Assembly: GCF_001418225.1 (NCBI RefSeq)
Contig: NZ_LIPT01000002.1
Span: forward strand, 496,001 to 560,000
DNA: 64,000 nt
Source: Pannonibacter indicus
Lineage (GTDB): Bacteria > Pseudomonadota > Alphaproteobacteria > Rhizobiales > Stappiaceae
Direction: 5' to 3'
This document shows positions 28,630 through 36,634 of the stretch, piece by piece. Within the stretch, counting starts at the first letter, position 1. Every line of letters begins with the position of its first letter. Below the pieces are notes generated by a model. That model was not told the origin of the DNA, ran no database searches, and saw nothing but the letters and a program-made list of their open reading frames with translations. Both the position numbers and the translations under genes were made by a program.

Positions 28630-29379
28630 ATGAAAATCCTTGTGCCCGTAAAGCGGGTGATCGACTATAACGTCAAGGTTCGCGTGAAACCGGATGGTTC
28701 CGGCGTCGAGCTGGCCAATGTGAAGATGTCGATGAACCCCTTCGACGAGATCTCCGTTGAAGAGGCCCTTCGCCTCAAGGAAGCGGGCAAGGCGGCGGAA
28801 GTGGTGGTGGTGTCCATCGGGCCGGCTCAGGCGGCAGAGACCCTGCGCACCGCGCTGGCCATGGGCGCCGACCGCGGCATTCTGGTGAAGACCGATGCCA
28901 CGGTGGAGCCGCTGGCGGTTGCCAAGATCCTCAAGAAGGTCGTGGAAGCCGAAGAGCCGGGTCTCGTGATCCTCGGCAAGCAAGCCATCGACGATGACTG
29001 CAACCAGACCGGCCAGATGCTGGCGGCGCTGCTCGGCTGGGGCCAGGGCACCTTTGCTTCCAAGGTCAGCGTTGGTGACGGCAGCGTGGATGTGACCCGC
29101 GAAGTGGATGGCGGCCTGCAGACCGTGACGCTGAAGCTTCCGGCCATCGTCACCACGGACCTGCGCCTCAACGAGCCGCGCTATGCGTCCCTGCCGAACA
29201 TCATGAAGGCGAAGAAGAAGCCGATCGACGAAAAGACCCCGGAAGATTTCGGTGTTGACATCGCTCCGCGCCTGACCGTGCTGAAGACGGTCGAGCCGGC
29301 ATCCCGTCAGGCTGGCGTGAAGGTTGGCTCGGTGTCCGAGCTTGTGTCCAAGCTGAAGAACGAGGCCGGCGTCCTCTAA
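28630..29379 (+). CDS. etfB: Electron transfer flavoprotein subunit beta
   Basis: With EtfA forms the FAD/AMP heterodimer that collects electrons from acyl-CoA and other dehydrogenases and passes them to ETF-ubiquinone oxidoreductase. 249 residues beginning [19 protein letters not shown], with [36 protein letters not shown] and [21 protein letters not shown]. The start is supported by GGGAGG 8 bases upstream. etfA follows after 27 bases. Confidence 0.97.
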   Translation: MKILVPVKRVIDYNVKVRVKPDGSGVELANVKMSMNPFDEISVEEALRLKEAGKAAEVVVVSIGPAQAAETLRTALAMGADRGILVKTDATVEPLAVAKILKKVVEAEEPGLVILGKQAIDDDCNQTGQMLAALLGWGQGTFASKVSVGDGSVDVTREVDGGLQTVTLKLPAIVTTDLRLNEPRYASLPNIMKAKKKPIDEKTPEDFGVDIAPRLTVLKTVEPASRQAGVKVGSVSELVSKLKNEAGVL

Positions 29380-29406
29380 GGACCCGTCACAGGAGGATAA
29401 ACACCC

Positions 29407-30345
29407 ATGACGACACTTCTTGTGGCCGAACACGCCAATGGTGCCCTGAACGACGCAACCGGCAAGGCCCTGACCGCCGCAGTGAAGCTTGGCGGTGATG
29501 TGCATGTGCTGCTGGCCGGTGAGGGCGCCCGCTCTGCCGCCGAGGCTGCGGCCAAGCTCGCAGGCGTTACAAAGGTTCTGGTGGCTGAGGGCGATGCCGT
29601 CGCCCATCAGCTGGCCGAACCGATGGCAGACCTGATCGTTTCGCTGGCCGGTGGCTATGACGCCATCGTTGCCGCCTCCACCGCCAGCGGCAAGAACATA
29701 CTGCCCCGCGTTGCAGCCCTGCTCGACGTGATGCAGATTTCTGACGTCACCGCCGTCATCGATGGCGAGACCTTCGAGCGTCCGATCTATGCCGGCAACG
29801 CCATCCAGACCGTCAAGTCGGGCGATGCCAAGAAGGTGATCACCGTGCGCACCGCCTCATTCGCCGCTGCAGGCGAGGGCGGCTCGGCGGCCATTGAGGA
29901 TGTGGCGGCTCCTGCGGACGGCGGCCTCTCCAGCTTCGCCGGTGAAGAGCTGTCCCGCTCCGACCGTCCGGAACTGGCTTCGGCCAAGATCATCATCTCG
30001 GGCGGCCGTGCGCTGGGCTCTGCGGAGAAGTTCCAGGAAGTCATCATGCCGGTGGCGGATGCGCTGGGTGCGGCTGTCGGTGCCTCGCGCGCTGCGGTCG
30101 ATGCAGGCTATGCTCCAAACGACTGGCAGGTTGGCCAGACCGGCAAGGTGGTTGCCCCGCAGCTCTACATCGCCTGCGGTATCTCCGGCGCCATCCAGCA
30201 TCTGGCCGGCATGAAGGACTCCAAGGTCATCGTCGCCATCAACAAGGATGAGGAAGCTCCGATCTTCCAGGTGGCGGACTACGGCCTTGTCGGGGATCTG
30301 TTCGAAATCCTGCCGCAGCTGAAGGCAGAACTCGAAAAGGCCTGA
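29407..30345 (+). CDS. etfA: Electron transfer flavoprotein subunit alpha
   Basis: FAD-carrying subunit of ETF. 312 residues. The N-terminal domain pairs with EtfB; the C-terminal FAD domain has the signature VSGGRALGS-like block ([14 protein letters not shown]), [33 protein letters not shown] and [15 protein letters not shown]. It is preceded by AGGAGG. A strong terminator 15 bases after the stop ends the etfBA unit, so the following dehydrogenase needs its own promoter. Confidence 0.98.
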   Translation: MTTLLVAEHANGALNDATGKALTAAVKLGGDVHVLLAGEGARSAAEAAAKLAGVTKVLVAEGDAVAHQLAEPMADLIVSLAGGYDAIVAASTASGKNILPRVAALLDVMQISDVTAVIDGETFERPIYAGNAIQTVKSGDAKKVITVRTASFAAAGEGGSAAIEDVAAPADGGLSSFAGEELSRSDRPELASAKIIISGGRALGSAEKFQEVIMPVADALGAAVGASRAAVDAGYAPNDWQVGQTGKVVAPQLYIACGISGAIQHLAGMKDSKVIVAINKDEEAPIFQVADYGLVGDLFEILPQLKAELEKA

Positions 30346-30359
30346 TGGCGCATCAAGAG

Positions 30360-30401
30360 GTTCAGGCTGCTGCGGACATCCCGGCAGCCTGAACTGTTTT
30401 T
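30360..30401 (+). terminator. Intrinsic terminator of etfBA
   Basis: 11-bp perfect stem GTTCAGGCTGC/GCAGCCTGAAC, 13-base loop, then a T5 run (TGTTTTTG). Confidence 0.93.
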
Positions 30402-30529
30402 GAAGGTTAAGGCAGAAGGTATGATCCGGTTTTATGGCCGTGGTCCTTGCCCGATGCGGTGAACCTTGTAAAGAATAGCGCGGTTTGCGTGCATGTACCG
30501 CACGGCCTGCAACAGGATCGGATGAGACG

Positions 30530-31411
30530 ATGGTGGTCGAGATCAAGAAAGTCGGTGTGATCGGTTCGGGCCAGATGGGCAGCGGAATTGCCCATGTCTG
30601 CGCCGTGGCCGGATATCAGGTCTATCTCAACGACCTGTCCCGCGACCGGATCGAATCCGGTCTGGCGTCGATCAACGGCAACATGGCCCGTCAGGTGTCC
30701 AAGGGCCAGATTTCCGAGGAAGACCGTTCCGCAGCTCTCGACCGGCTGCATGGTGCGGAAAACCTGGACATGCTGGCCGATGTGGACCTTGTCATCGAAT
30801 CCGCTGTCGAGAACGAGCAGGTCAAGCGCAAGATTTTCTCCCAGCTCTGCCCGGTACTGAAGCCCGAAGCGGTGCTGGCGACCAACACCTCGTCCATTTC
30901 GATCACCCGCCTTGCCGCCTCGACCGACCGGCCGGAGCGCTTCATCGGCATCCACTTCATGAACCCGGTTCCGGTCATGGAGCTGGTGGAGCTGGTGCGC
31001 GGCATTGCCACCGAAGACGAGACCTTTGAGGCCGCCAAGGCTTTCGTCGCGCGTCTGGGCAAGACCACAGCCGTGGCCGAGGATTTCCCGGCCTTCATGG
31101 TCAACCGCATCCTGCTGCCGATGATCAACGAAGCCATCTACACGCTCTATGAGGGCGTTGGCTCGGTGGAATCCATCGATACGGCCATGCGCCTTGGTGC
31201 CAACCATCCGATGGGCCCGCTGCAGCTGGCGGACTTCATCGGCCTCGACACCTGCCTGTCCATCATGCAGGTGCTGTATGAAGGTCTCGCCGACAGCAAG
31301 TACCGCCCGTGCCCGCTGCTGGTGAAATATGTCGAGGCCGGCTGGCTTGGCCGCAAGACCCGCCGCGGCTTCTACGATTATCGCGGCGAAACTCCGGTTC
31401 CGACCCGCTGA
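30530..31411 (+). CDS. 3-hydroxybutyryl-CoA dehydrogenase
   Basis: NAD(P)-dependent oxidation of 3-hydroxybutyryl-CoA (or the reverse) in short-chain acyl-CoA or polyhydroxybutyrate metabolism. 293 residues. Nucleotide fold VGVIGSGQMGSGIAHV (about 8-23), TNTSSISITRLA, the catalytic His in FIGIHFMNPVPVMELVE, then VEDFPAFMVNRILLPMINEA and the C-terminal helical dimer domain. It is often called hbd, mmgB or paaH; the exact symbol is uncertain. Start ATG 30530, preceded by GGATGAG. It stands directly after etfBA, a pairing common in this order. Confidence 0.93.
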   Translation: MVVEIKKVGVIGSGQMGSGIAHVCAVAGYQVYLNDLSRDRIESGLASINGNMARQVSKGQISEEDRSAALDRLHGAENLDMLADVDLVIESAVENEQVKRKIFSQLCPVLKPEAVLATNTSSISITRLAASTDRPERFIGIHFMNPVPVMELVELVRGIATEDETFEAAKAFVARLGKTTAVAEDFPAFMVNRILLPMINEAIYTLYEGVGSVESIDTAMRLGANHPMGPLQLADFIGLDTCLSIMQVLYEGLADSKYRPCPLLVKYVEAGWLGRKTRRGFYDYRGETPVPTR

Positions 31412-31418
31412 CGGCGGC

Positions 31419-32912
31419 ATGAACCTCGCCCGCTACTGCCTCACCCGCGCTGCGCCCGATCCGGGCGCGGTGGCGCTGGAGGTGGTGGGGCCGGGCGGGG
31501 CGCTGCTGGAGCGCTGGACCTATGGCGATCTCACCACAAGTGTGCTGTCTGTTGCGGGCGGGCTTGCTGGCGAAGGGGTGATGCGGGGCGACCGCATCCT
31601 CCTGCGCATCGGCCATTCCAGCGATTTTCCGCTTTTCTTCTTCGGTGCCATTGCCGCCGGATTCGTGCCGGTGCCCAGTTCCGCGCTGCTGACCGGGCCG
31701 GAATGCGACATGCTTCTGGCCGACAGTGGGGCTGTTGCCGTCATTCATGATGGTGCAACGCCGCTGCCGCAGCCGCGTGATGGGGTGCGCTTCATCGGGC
31801 CGGAGGGCATCGCAGCGCTTAAAGGCGCGCCGCAGGGCGCATTTGCGGACACGCAGCCGGACGATCCGGCCTTCATCGTCTACACCTCCGGCACCAGTGG
31901 CCGCCCCAAGGGCGTGCTGCACGCACAGCGCGCCGCTTCTGGCCGCAGGCCCATGGATCAGGGCTGGTACGGGATCTCCGCGCAGGACCGGCTGCTGCAT
32001 GCAGGCGCCTTCAACTGGACCTACACGCTCGGCGTTGGCCTGATGGACCCCTGGGCCAATGGCGCCACCAGCATTGTCTATGACGGCCCGCGTGATCCGC
32101 ATGTCTGGCCGGATCTGCTGGAAGCCACGGGCGCCACGCTGTTTGCAGCGGTGCCGAGCCTTTACCGGCGCATTCTGAAATACGGCGATGTTACGCCGCA
32201 CCGCTTCCCGCACCTGCGCCATGGGCTGACGGCTGGCGAGGCCTTGCCCGCAGCCCTGCATGAAGAGTGGACCCGCCGCAGCGGCCGGCCGCTCTATGAG
32301 GCGCTGGGCATGAGCGAAATTTCCACCTATGTCTCCAGCGGCCCGCAGGTGCCCACGCGCCCCGGCAGCCCTGGCAAGCCGCAGGCCGGACGCTCCATCG
32401 CCATTCTGCCGGAGGAGGGCGGCGATACGCCGCTGCCCCTTGGTGAAACAGGCCTTTTGGCCGTCTCGCGCGATGATCCGGGCCTGATGCTGGGCTATTG
32501 GCAGCGGCCGCAGGATACGGCGGAGGTGATGCGCGGCAGCTGGTTTCTGACCGGCGACCGTGCCCGTCAGGATGCGGATGGCTATCTCTGGTATGAGGGC
32601 CGGGCCGATGATGTGATGAATGCCTTCGGCTATCGCGTTGCGCCGGAAGAGGTGGAGCGCGTCATTGCCAGCCATCCGCACGTGGCGGATGTGGCTGTGA
32701 CGGCGGTGCCGGCCGCCAATGGCATCAGCCTTGTCACGGCCTTTCTTGTGCTGCGGGAGGGCGCAGCGCTGGACGCAGATGCTGTCGCCGCCTTCGTGGT
32801 GGAGCGGCTGGCGGAATACAAGCGGCCCAAGGTCTACCGTCTTGTGGCGGATCTGCCGCGCACGCCTTCCGGAAAGCTGCAGCGCAAGGCGCTGTGGCGG
32901 GAAAACTCCTGA
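31419..32912 (+). CDS. AMP-forming acyl-CoA ligase (benzoate-CoA-ligase-like)
   Basis: ANL-superfamily enzyme that activates a carboxylic acid to its CoA ester. 497 residues from ATG 31419, seven bases after the dehydrogenase stop, so probably co-transcribed with it. Motifs: YTSGTSGRPKGVLH (P-loop), ALGMSEISTYV, TGDRARQDADGYLWYEGRADDVMN (hinge) and PRTPSGKLQRKALW with the catalytic Lys. The overall pattern resembles benzoate/aryl- or short-chain acyl-CoA ligases; the substrate cannot be fixed from sequence. An upstream reading to 31329 overlaps the dehydrogenase and is unlikely. Confidence 0.87.
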   Translation: MNLARYCLTRAAPDPGAVALEVVGPGGALLERWTYGDLTTSVLSVAGGLAGEGVMRGDRILLRIGHSSDFPLFFFGAIAAGFVPVPSSALLTGPECDMLLADSGAVAVIHDGATPLPQPRDGVRFIGPEGIAALKGAPQGAFADTQPDDPAFIVYTSGTSGRPKGVLHAQRAASGRRPMDQGWYGISAQDRLLHAGAFNWTYTLGVGLMDPWANGATSIVYDGPRDPHVWPDLLEATGATLFAAVPSLYRRILKYGDVTPHRFPHLRHGLTAGEALPAALHEEWTRRSGRPLYEALGMSEISTYVSSGPQVPTRPGSPGKPQAGRSIAILPEEGGDTPLPLGETGLLAVSRDDPGLMLGYWQRPQDTAEVMRGSWFLTGDRARQDADGYLWYEGRADDVMNAFGYRVAPEEVERVIASHPHVADVAVTAVPAANGISLVTAFLVLREGAALDADAVAAFVVERLAEYKRPKVYRLVADLPRTPSGKLQRKALWRENS

Positions 32913-32918
32913 AAACTA

Positions 32919-32934
32919 TTAACGCCACATTAAC
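32919..32934. promoter_or_regulatory. CtrA-type box upstream of the YjfB-like gene
   Basis: Exact TTAA-N7-TTAAC, the full consensus for the alphaproteobacterial response regulator CtrA. It starts 7 bases after the acyl-CoA-ligase stop and ends 42 bases before the ATG at 32976, the right distance for an activator site near -35. Seen: the motif. Inferred: CtrA binding. Confidence 0.7.
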
Positions 32935-32975
32935 TTTCTGCGGCGACACTGCCGGTCTCGAAGAGAGGCTTATCC

Positions 32976-33176
32976 ATGAGCAGCGCATCCATCGCAGCCG
33001 CGCTTGTCGGGGCAACACAGGCCCAGACCCAGCAGCAGCTTCAGGCCAAAATGCTGAAGATGTCGATGCAGCCGGATCAGGCCGTTGTCGCCATGCTGGA
33101 TCAGGCGGCCTCTTCCGGTTCAGGGTCTGCACCGCTTGCCGCAGGGACCGGCGGTTTCGTGGACGTTACCGTCTGA
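32976..33176 (+). CDS. Small YjfB-like (putative motility) protein
   Basis: 66 residues, no membrane segment or Cys. The N-terminal part (SIAAALVGATQAQTQQQLQAKMLKMSMQPDQAVVAMLDQA) has the Ser-Ile-Ala-x-x-Leu start and Gln-rich, Met-Leu-Lys-x-Ser-Met core typical of the YjfB/putative-motility family known from Bacillus. It ends G-T-G-G-F-V-D-V-T-V; two further small genes downstream end almost the same way. Good ribosome-binding site (AGAGAGG) and an upstream CtrA-type box. YjfB proteins have no proven molecular role; a link to flagella is inferred from their regulation in other species. Family call from pattern memory, not from a search. Confidence 0.75.
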   Translation: MSSASIAAALVGATQAQTQQQLQAKMLKMSMQPDQAVVAMLDQAASSGSGSAPLAAGTGGFVDVTV

Positions 33177-33321
33177 CCACCTTCAGATTCGCCTCATTCC
33201 GCTGGTGCGAGCACGGGCCAAGCCCGGTGCAGGCTGCAGCCTTGCGGCCGTTTACCAAGTTTTCCTCTGATAAAATCATCTGACGAAATTCAGGGCAGGG
33301 CTTTCGTAATATTTTGGCACC

Positions 33322-33351
33322 TTGATTCTATGATTAATCAATAGTTAATAT
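33322..33351 (+). promoter_or_regulatory. Candidate promoter with palindrome for the small tail-sharing genes
   Basis: TTGATT (33322-33327), an 18-base spacer and TAATAT (33346-33351) resemble a housekeeping -35/-10 pair. The spacer contains the perfect palindrome TGATTAATCA (33331-33340) and overlaps the CtrA-type box. Prediction only. Confidence 0.45.
33334..33348. promoter_or_regulatory. CtrA-type box upstream of the second and third small genes
   Basis: Exact TTAA-N7-TTAA (centre TCAATAG). It is about 195 bases before the ATG at 33543 and overlaps the candidate promoter's spacer and -10. A weaker companion, TTAA-N7-TTAG, lies at 33415-33429, about 115 bases before the same ATG. Confidence 0.65.
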
Positions 33352-33542
33352 ATGAATCCGGGGTGGCTGATTTTATTGAGCTATTTCTAGTCTAACCTAG
33401 CGTAATTCGACATTTTAATAAAATTTTAGATAATTTGCCTGATTCGTTGTAATGTTTGCTTTGGCTCCATGGCCTATCTTATCCTTCGTGGCATTCCAGC
33501 TATCTGGCCGTTCGCCGGCCGGTGCTCACGATGGAGGTTCAC

Positions 33543-33788
33543 ATGGCGGAGATCGAAAGCTACCGCGGTGTTCCAGCCTCTGCGCTGAGAGAGGAGAAGA
33601 CCCTCTCGGAACGCCGCACTGAACGGTTCGAGGAATTCAACGCCCGGCGCAGCGCCATGCTGGCCGAAGCGGTGAACCGCGAAGCGGACAGGAAGGCGAA
33701 CCGCGCAGAGCAATTGAGTGATGATGCTGATCGCATCGCGCGCCGTGCCGTCCTTGGCATGGGCAACCGCGTCGATGTGACGGTCTGA
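33543..33788 (+). CDS. Small charged helical protein with the shared VDVTV tail (1)
   Basis: 81 residues, not recognised as a named family. Most of it is a strongly charged Arg/Glu/Ala-rich segment (residues 15-68), likely one long helix or coiled coil. It then ends G-M-G-N-R-V-D-V-T-V, nearly the same decapeptide as the YjfB-like protein upstream and the next small protein. The ATG at 33543 follows GGAGG at 5 bases spacing; an ATG at 33531 overlaps that site and is less likely. No signal peptide or membrane helix. Probably in one transcript with the next gene, 57 bases downstream. Confidence 0.75.
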   Translation: MAEIESYRGVPASALREEKTLSERRTERFEEFNARRSAMLAEAVNREADRKANRAEQLSDDADRIARRAVLGMGNRVDVTV

Positions 33789-33845
33789 TCCCGGCATTCT
33801 CCGGGCTCCGGCTGGAGCAGGCATCAACTGGAAAGGGCTTGAGTT

Positions 33846-34070
33846 ATGGTTGCAATTTCCGGAACTGCATCGGCTGACCTCGCTGCGCCGCGGGTGCGTC
33901 CTGATTATTCCGCCAGGGCTGCGCAGGAAACAGCCCGGGTTGAGCGTCAGGCCGCAGAACGTCAGACGGAAGAGCGCCGCGAGACCGTGCAGGAGACGTC
34001 CCGCCAGGAAGAGCAGCGCGAAAGCCGCAAGATTCCCGGTCTCGGCAATGCGGTGGACATCACCGCCTGA
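33846..34070 (+). CDS. Small charged helical protein with the shared VDITA tail (2)
   Basis: 74 residues. A short polar start (MVAISGTASADLAAP), then a highly charged, Gln/Arg/Glu-rich stretch (residues 16-61) that looks like a single helix, and the tail G-L-G-N-A-V-D-I-T-A. Outside the tail it shows no clear alignment to the preceding gene beyond composition. GAAAGG lies upstream of the ATG. A strong terminator 30 bases after the stop closes the unit. Function unknown; the shared tail suggests a common partner, secretion route or protease. Confidence 0.75.
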   Translation: MVAISGTASADLAAPRVRPDYSARAAQETARVERQAAERQTEERRETVQETSRQEEQRESRKIPGLGNAVDITA

Positions 34071-34099
34071 CGGTGGACGGCCTCATTAGCAGATCCATG

Positions 34100-34127
34100 G
34101 CCCCGCTCCGGCGGGGCTTTGTCTTTT
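34100..34127 (+). terminator. Intrinsic terminator of the small-gene unit
   Basis: 7-bp stem GCCCCGC/GCGGGGC, 4-base loop, then TTTGTCTTTTT on the plus strand, 30 bases after the third small gene. Confidence 0.9.
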
Positions 34128-34160
34128 TGAGGGTTGTTTCCGCAACCACCCACCTGCCGT

Positions 34161-34859
34161 TTATCCTGCCGTCTGGCCCGTACTTTGGCCCGTAGTCTGC
34201 CCTGGCGCCTTTGCCCGTGCCGCATCGATCAGCTGCAGCGCGTCCTCATGGTCCCATTCAGCCGGGCCGTACATGGTGCCGATCTCGCAGCCGTCGGGTC
34301 CGGCGAGGATCGTTGCCGGCAGGCCGGTGGCGCGGGCCTTGCTGCGCAGGTCCTGGAACACCGCGTTCGACGCATCCGAATAATAGGTGAGCGAGGCAAC
34401 GCCGATTTCGTCAAGGAAGGCCTTGGGCTTTTCAGGACCGCCCCGGTCGAGGTTGACCGTAACCACCGCGAAATCATCGCCGTTGCGGGCCTGCGCCAGC
34501 CGGTCCAGCGCGGGCATTTCCTTGCGGCAGGGGGCGCACCAGGTGGCCCAGAGGTTCAGCAGGACCGTCTTGCCGGTGAATTGCGCAATGCTGACGTCCT
34601 CGCCGTTCGGTCCCTTGAATTTCAGGCTCCTGAGGTCGAGCGGCTTCTGCGCGGGCAGGAAGGCGGCGACATCACCCCGGGCAAAGGGCTTGGCAGCGGA
34701 GGCTGCCGCCAGCGAGGCCTGGCAGCTTTTCCCTGCGCTTGTGTTGCCACCGGGGCTGCCAATCACGTATACCGCCGCAATGGCTGAAAGCAGACCGGCC
34801 GCAGCGACCGCAACCAGCGGACGTCTGTAACCGGAGCGGGTCTGTCTTGTCGGCTTCAT
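34161..34859 (-). CDS. tlpA: TlpA-family thiol:disulfide oxidoreductase
   Basis: Membrane-anchored periplasmic thioredoxin-like reductase; TlpA helps keep thiols reduced for cytochrome c and oxidase copper-site assembly. 232 residues from ATG 34859: N-terminal anchor helix (about 14-34), then the thioredoxin fold with W-C108-A-P-C111 in [16 protein letters not shown] and the cis-Pro loop (TGLPATIL). The C-terminus is a short Thr/Gly/Gln repeat ([11 protein letters not shown]). Divergent from argH, the normal alphaproteobacterial arrangement. The upstream ATG at 34883 is less likely. Confidence 0.93.
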   Translation of the reverse strand: MKPTRQTRSGYRRPLVAVAAAGLLSAIAAVYVIGSPGGNTSAGKSCQASLAAASAAKPFARGDVAAFLPAQKPLDLRSLKFKGPNGEDVSIAQFTGKTVLLNLWATWCAPCRKEMPALDRLAQARNGDDFAVVTVNLDRGGPEKPKAFLDEIGVASLTYYSDASNAVFQDLRSKARATGLPATILAGPDGCEIGTMYGPAEWDHEDALQLIDAARAKAPGQTTGQSTGQTAG

Positions 34860-34914
34860 GTCTTCTTCACCTGGCAAGGGCACCTCTCCGGGGCGTCTAT
34901 CAAGAGGCAGTCAT

Positions 34915-36300
34915 ATGAGCAACCGCATGTGGGGCGGCCGTTTCGCCGAAGGCCCGGACGCGATCATGGAAGAGATCAACGCGTCCATTGGCTTCGATCA
35001 GAAGCTATACAGGCAGGATATAGAGGGTTCCAAGGCCCATGTCCGCATGCTGGCCGCGCAGCAGATTGTCGCGGGCGAGGATGCAGAAAAGATCGTTCAC
35101 GGTCTCGACACGATCCTGTCAGAGATCGAGACGGGCAAGTTCACCTTTTCCCGCGCCCTTGAAGACATCCACATGAACATCGAGGCGCGCCTTGCCGAGC
35201 TGATCGGTGCGCCGGCCGGACGCCTGCACACCGCCCGGTCGCGCAATGACCAGGTGGCGACCGATTTCCGCCTTTGGGTGCGCGACACGCTCGATACGCT
35301 CGATGGCCAGCTGGCCGGGCTGCTGGTGGCACTGGCCGAAAAGGCCGAGACCCACGCCGCCGACGTGATGCCGGGCTTCACCCATCTCCAGTCGGCCCAG
35401 CCGGTCACCTTCGGCCACCACATGATGGCCTATGTGGAGATGTTTGCCCGCGACCGCAGCCGCTTTGCCGATGCGCGCAAGCGCATGAACGAGTCTCCGC
35501 TGGGCTCTGCGGCGCTGGCCGGCACGTCCTTCCCGATCGACCGCGAAGCAACCGCGAAGGCGCTTGGCTTCGACCGGCCGATGGCCAATTCGCTCGACGG
35601 CGTGTCCGACCGCGACTTCGTCATCGAGGCGCTTTCTGCCGCGGCCATCTGCTCCATGCACCTGTCTCGCTTTGCCGAGGAAATCGTGCTGTGGTGTTCG
35701 GCCCAGTTCGGCTTCATCAAGCTGTCGGACAAGTTCTCGACCGGCTCCTCGATCATGCCGCAGAAGAAGAACCCGGATGCGGCCGAACTGGTGCGCGCCA
35801 AGACGGGCCGCATCTACGGCGGCATGATGGCGCTGCTGGTGATGATGAAGGGCCTGCCGCTCGCCTATTCCAAGGACATGCAGGAAGACAAGGAACAGGC
35901 CTTCGACGCGCTGCCGTCCCTGTCGCTGGCGCTTGCCGCCATGACCGGCATGGTGCGGGACATGGAGCCGCAGGTGAAGCGTATGAAGAAGGCCGCAGGC
36001 TCCGGCTACTCCACCGCAACGGATCTGGCCGACTGGCTGGTCCGCGTGCTCGGCATGCCCTTCCGCGATGCCCACCACGTCACTGGCAAGATCGTCGGCT
36101 ATGCGGTTGCCGAAAGCGTTGAGCTTGAAAAGGTGCCGCTGGCCGTAATGCAGGAAATCGAGCCGCGCATCACCCGCGAGATCTATTCCGTGCTGACCGT
36201 CGACAAGTCGGTGAAGAGCCGCACCAGCTACGGCGGCACGGCTCCGGCCAATGTGCGCAAGCAGGCCCGCCGCTGGCTGAAGCAGCTGGCCAAGGGCTGA
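34915..36300 (+). CDS. argH: Argininosuccinate lyase
   Basis: Last step of arginine synthesis: argininosuccinate to arginine and fumarate. 461 residues. Starts [20 protein letters not shown]; family blocks include [18 protein letters not shown], and the fumarase/aspartase superfamily signature [12 protein letters not shown], whose Ser acts in catalysis. AGAGG precedes ATG 34915. Divergent from tlpA with 55 bases between starts. lptM and lysA follow on the same strand. Confidence 0.98.
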   Translation: MSNRMWGGRFAEGPDAIMEEINASIGFDQKLYRQDIEGSKAHVRMLAAQQIVAGEDAEKIVHGLDTILSEIETGKFTFSRALEDIHMNIEARLAELIGAPAGRLHTARSRNDQVATDFRLWVRDTLDTLDGQLAGLLVALAEKAETHAADVMPGFTHLQSAQPVTFGHHMMAYVEMFARDRSRFADARKRMNESPLGSAALAGTSFPIDREATAKALGFDRPMANSLDGVSDRDFVIEALSAAAICSMHLSRFAEEIVLWCSAQFGFIKLSDKFSTGSSIMPQKKNPDAAELVRAKTGRIYGGMMALLVMMKGLPLAYSKDMQEDKEQAFDALPSLSLALAAMTGMVRDMEPQVKRMKKAAGSGYSTATDLADWLVRVLGMPFRDAHHVTGKIVGYAVAESVELEKVPLAVMQEIEPRITREIYSVLTVDKSVKSRTSYGGTAPANVRKQARRWLKQLAKG

Positions 36301-36381
36301 GGAACCGGCGCGGGGCTTGCCGCGCGCGGGAAGGCGTGCGAGGACATCGCACCTGAGACGTTTCATGCAACGAGGTCCGAC

Positions 36382-36570
36382 ATGCTGAAGAACCGGCGCT
36401 TTCTGGCAGCTGCCACCTGCATTCTCTGCCTTGGTCTGGCCGTTTCGGCCTGTGGCCGCCGCGGTTCCCTGGAGCCCGTCCGCGCGTCTGCCAAGCAGAG
36501 CCAGACCGCACCGGCTGCTTCGGCAGAGCCTGCTGCCGCCAGTACCGCTGCCTCCGCGCCGAAGTCCTGA
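36382..36570 (+). CDS. lptM: Small lipoprotein, LptM-like
   Basis: 62 residues. A signal peptide with the lipobox L-A-V-S-A-C (lipidated Cys24) is followed at once by G-R-R-G-S-L-E-P, matching the CGxxGxLxxP pattern of LptM (YifL). LptM assists correct disulfide formation in the outer-membrane LPS translocon LptD/LptE in E. coli. The rest is an Ala/Ser/Pro-rich tail. Its place between argH and lysA is conserved, which supports the call. Confidence 0.85.
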   Translation: MLKNRRFLAAATCILCLGLAVSACGRRGSLEPVRASAKQSQTAPAASAEPAAASTAASAPKS

Positions 36571-36587
36571 CGCCGGAAAGTCCTGAG

Positions 36588-36610
36588 GCCGGCGGTAAAA
36601 TCCCGCCGGC
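36588..36610. repeat. Hairpin between lptM and lysA
   Basis: 8-bp stem GCCGGCGG/CCGCCGGC with a 7-base A-rich loop (TAAAATC), ending 24 bases before the lysA start. No T-run follows, so it is not a typical terminator; it may affect mRNA stability or lysA translation. Confidence 0.45.
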
Positions 36611-36634
36611 TGCGCCTATGTTCCGGGAGCAGTG

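Larger units (their letters stand above)
33177..33542. other. AT-rich intergenic region with regulatory motifs
   Basis: 366 bases with no credible gene. The part from about 33280 to 33460 is strikingly AT-rich for this genome. It contains two CtrA-type motifs (33334-33348 exact, 33415-33429 with one mismatch), a sigma-70-like promoter candidate and a 10-base palindrome. It is the control region for the two small genes that follow. Confidence 0.65.

Noticed and set aside
33315-33330. TGGCAC followed by TT, like a sigma-54 promoter
   Set aside because: The -12 element should be GC at fixed spacing (TTGC); here it reads TTCT, so only the -24 half matches.
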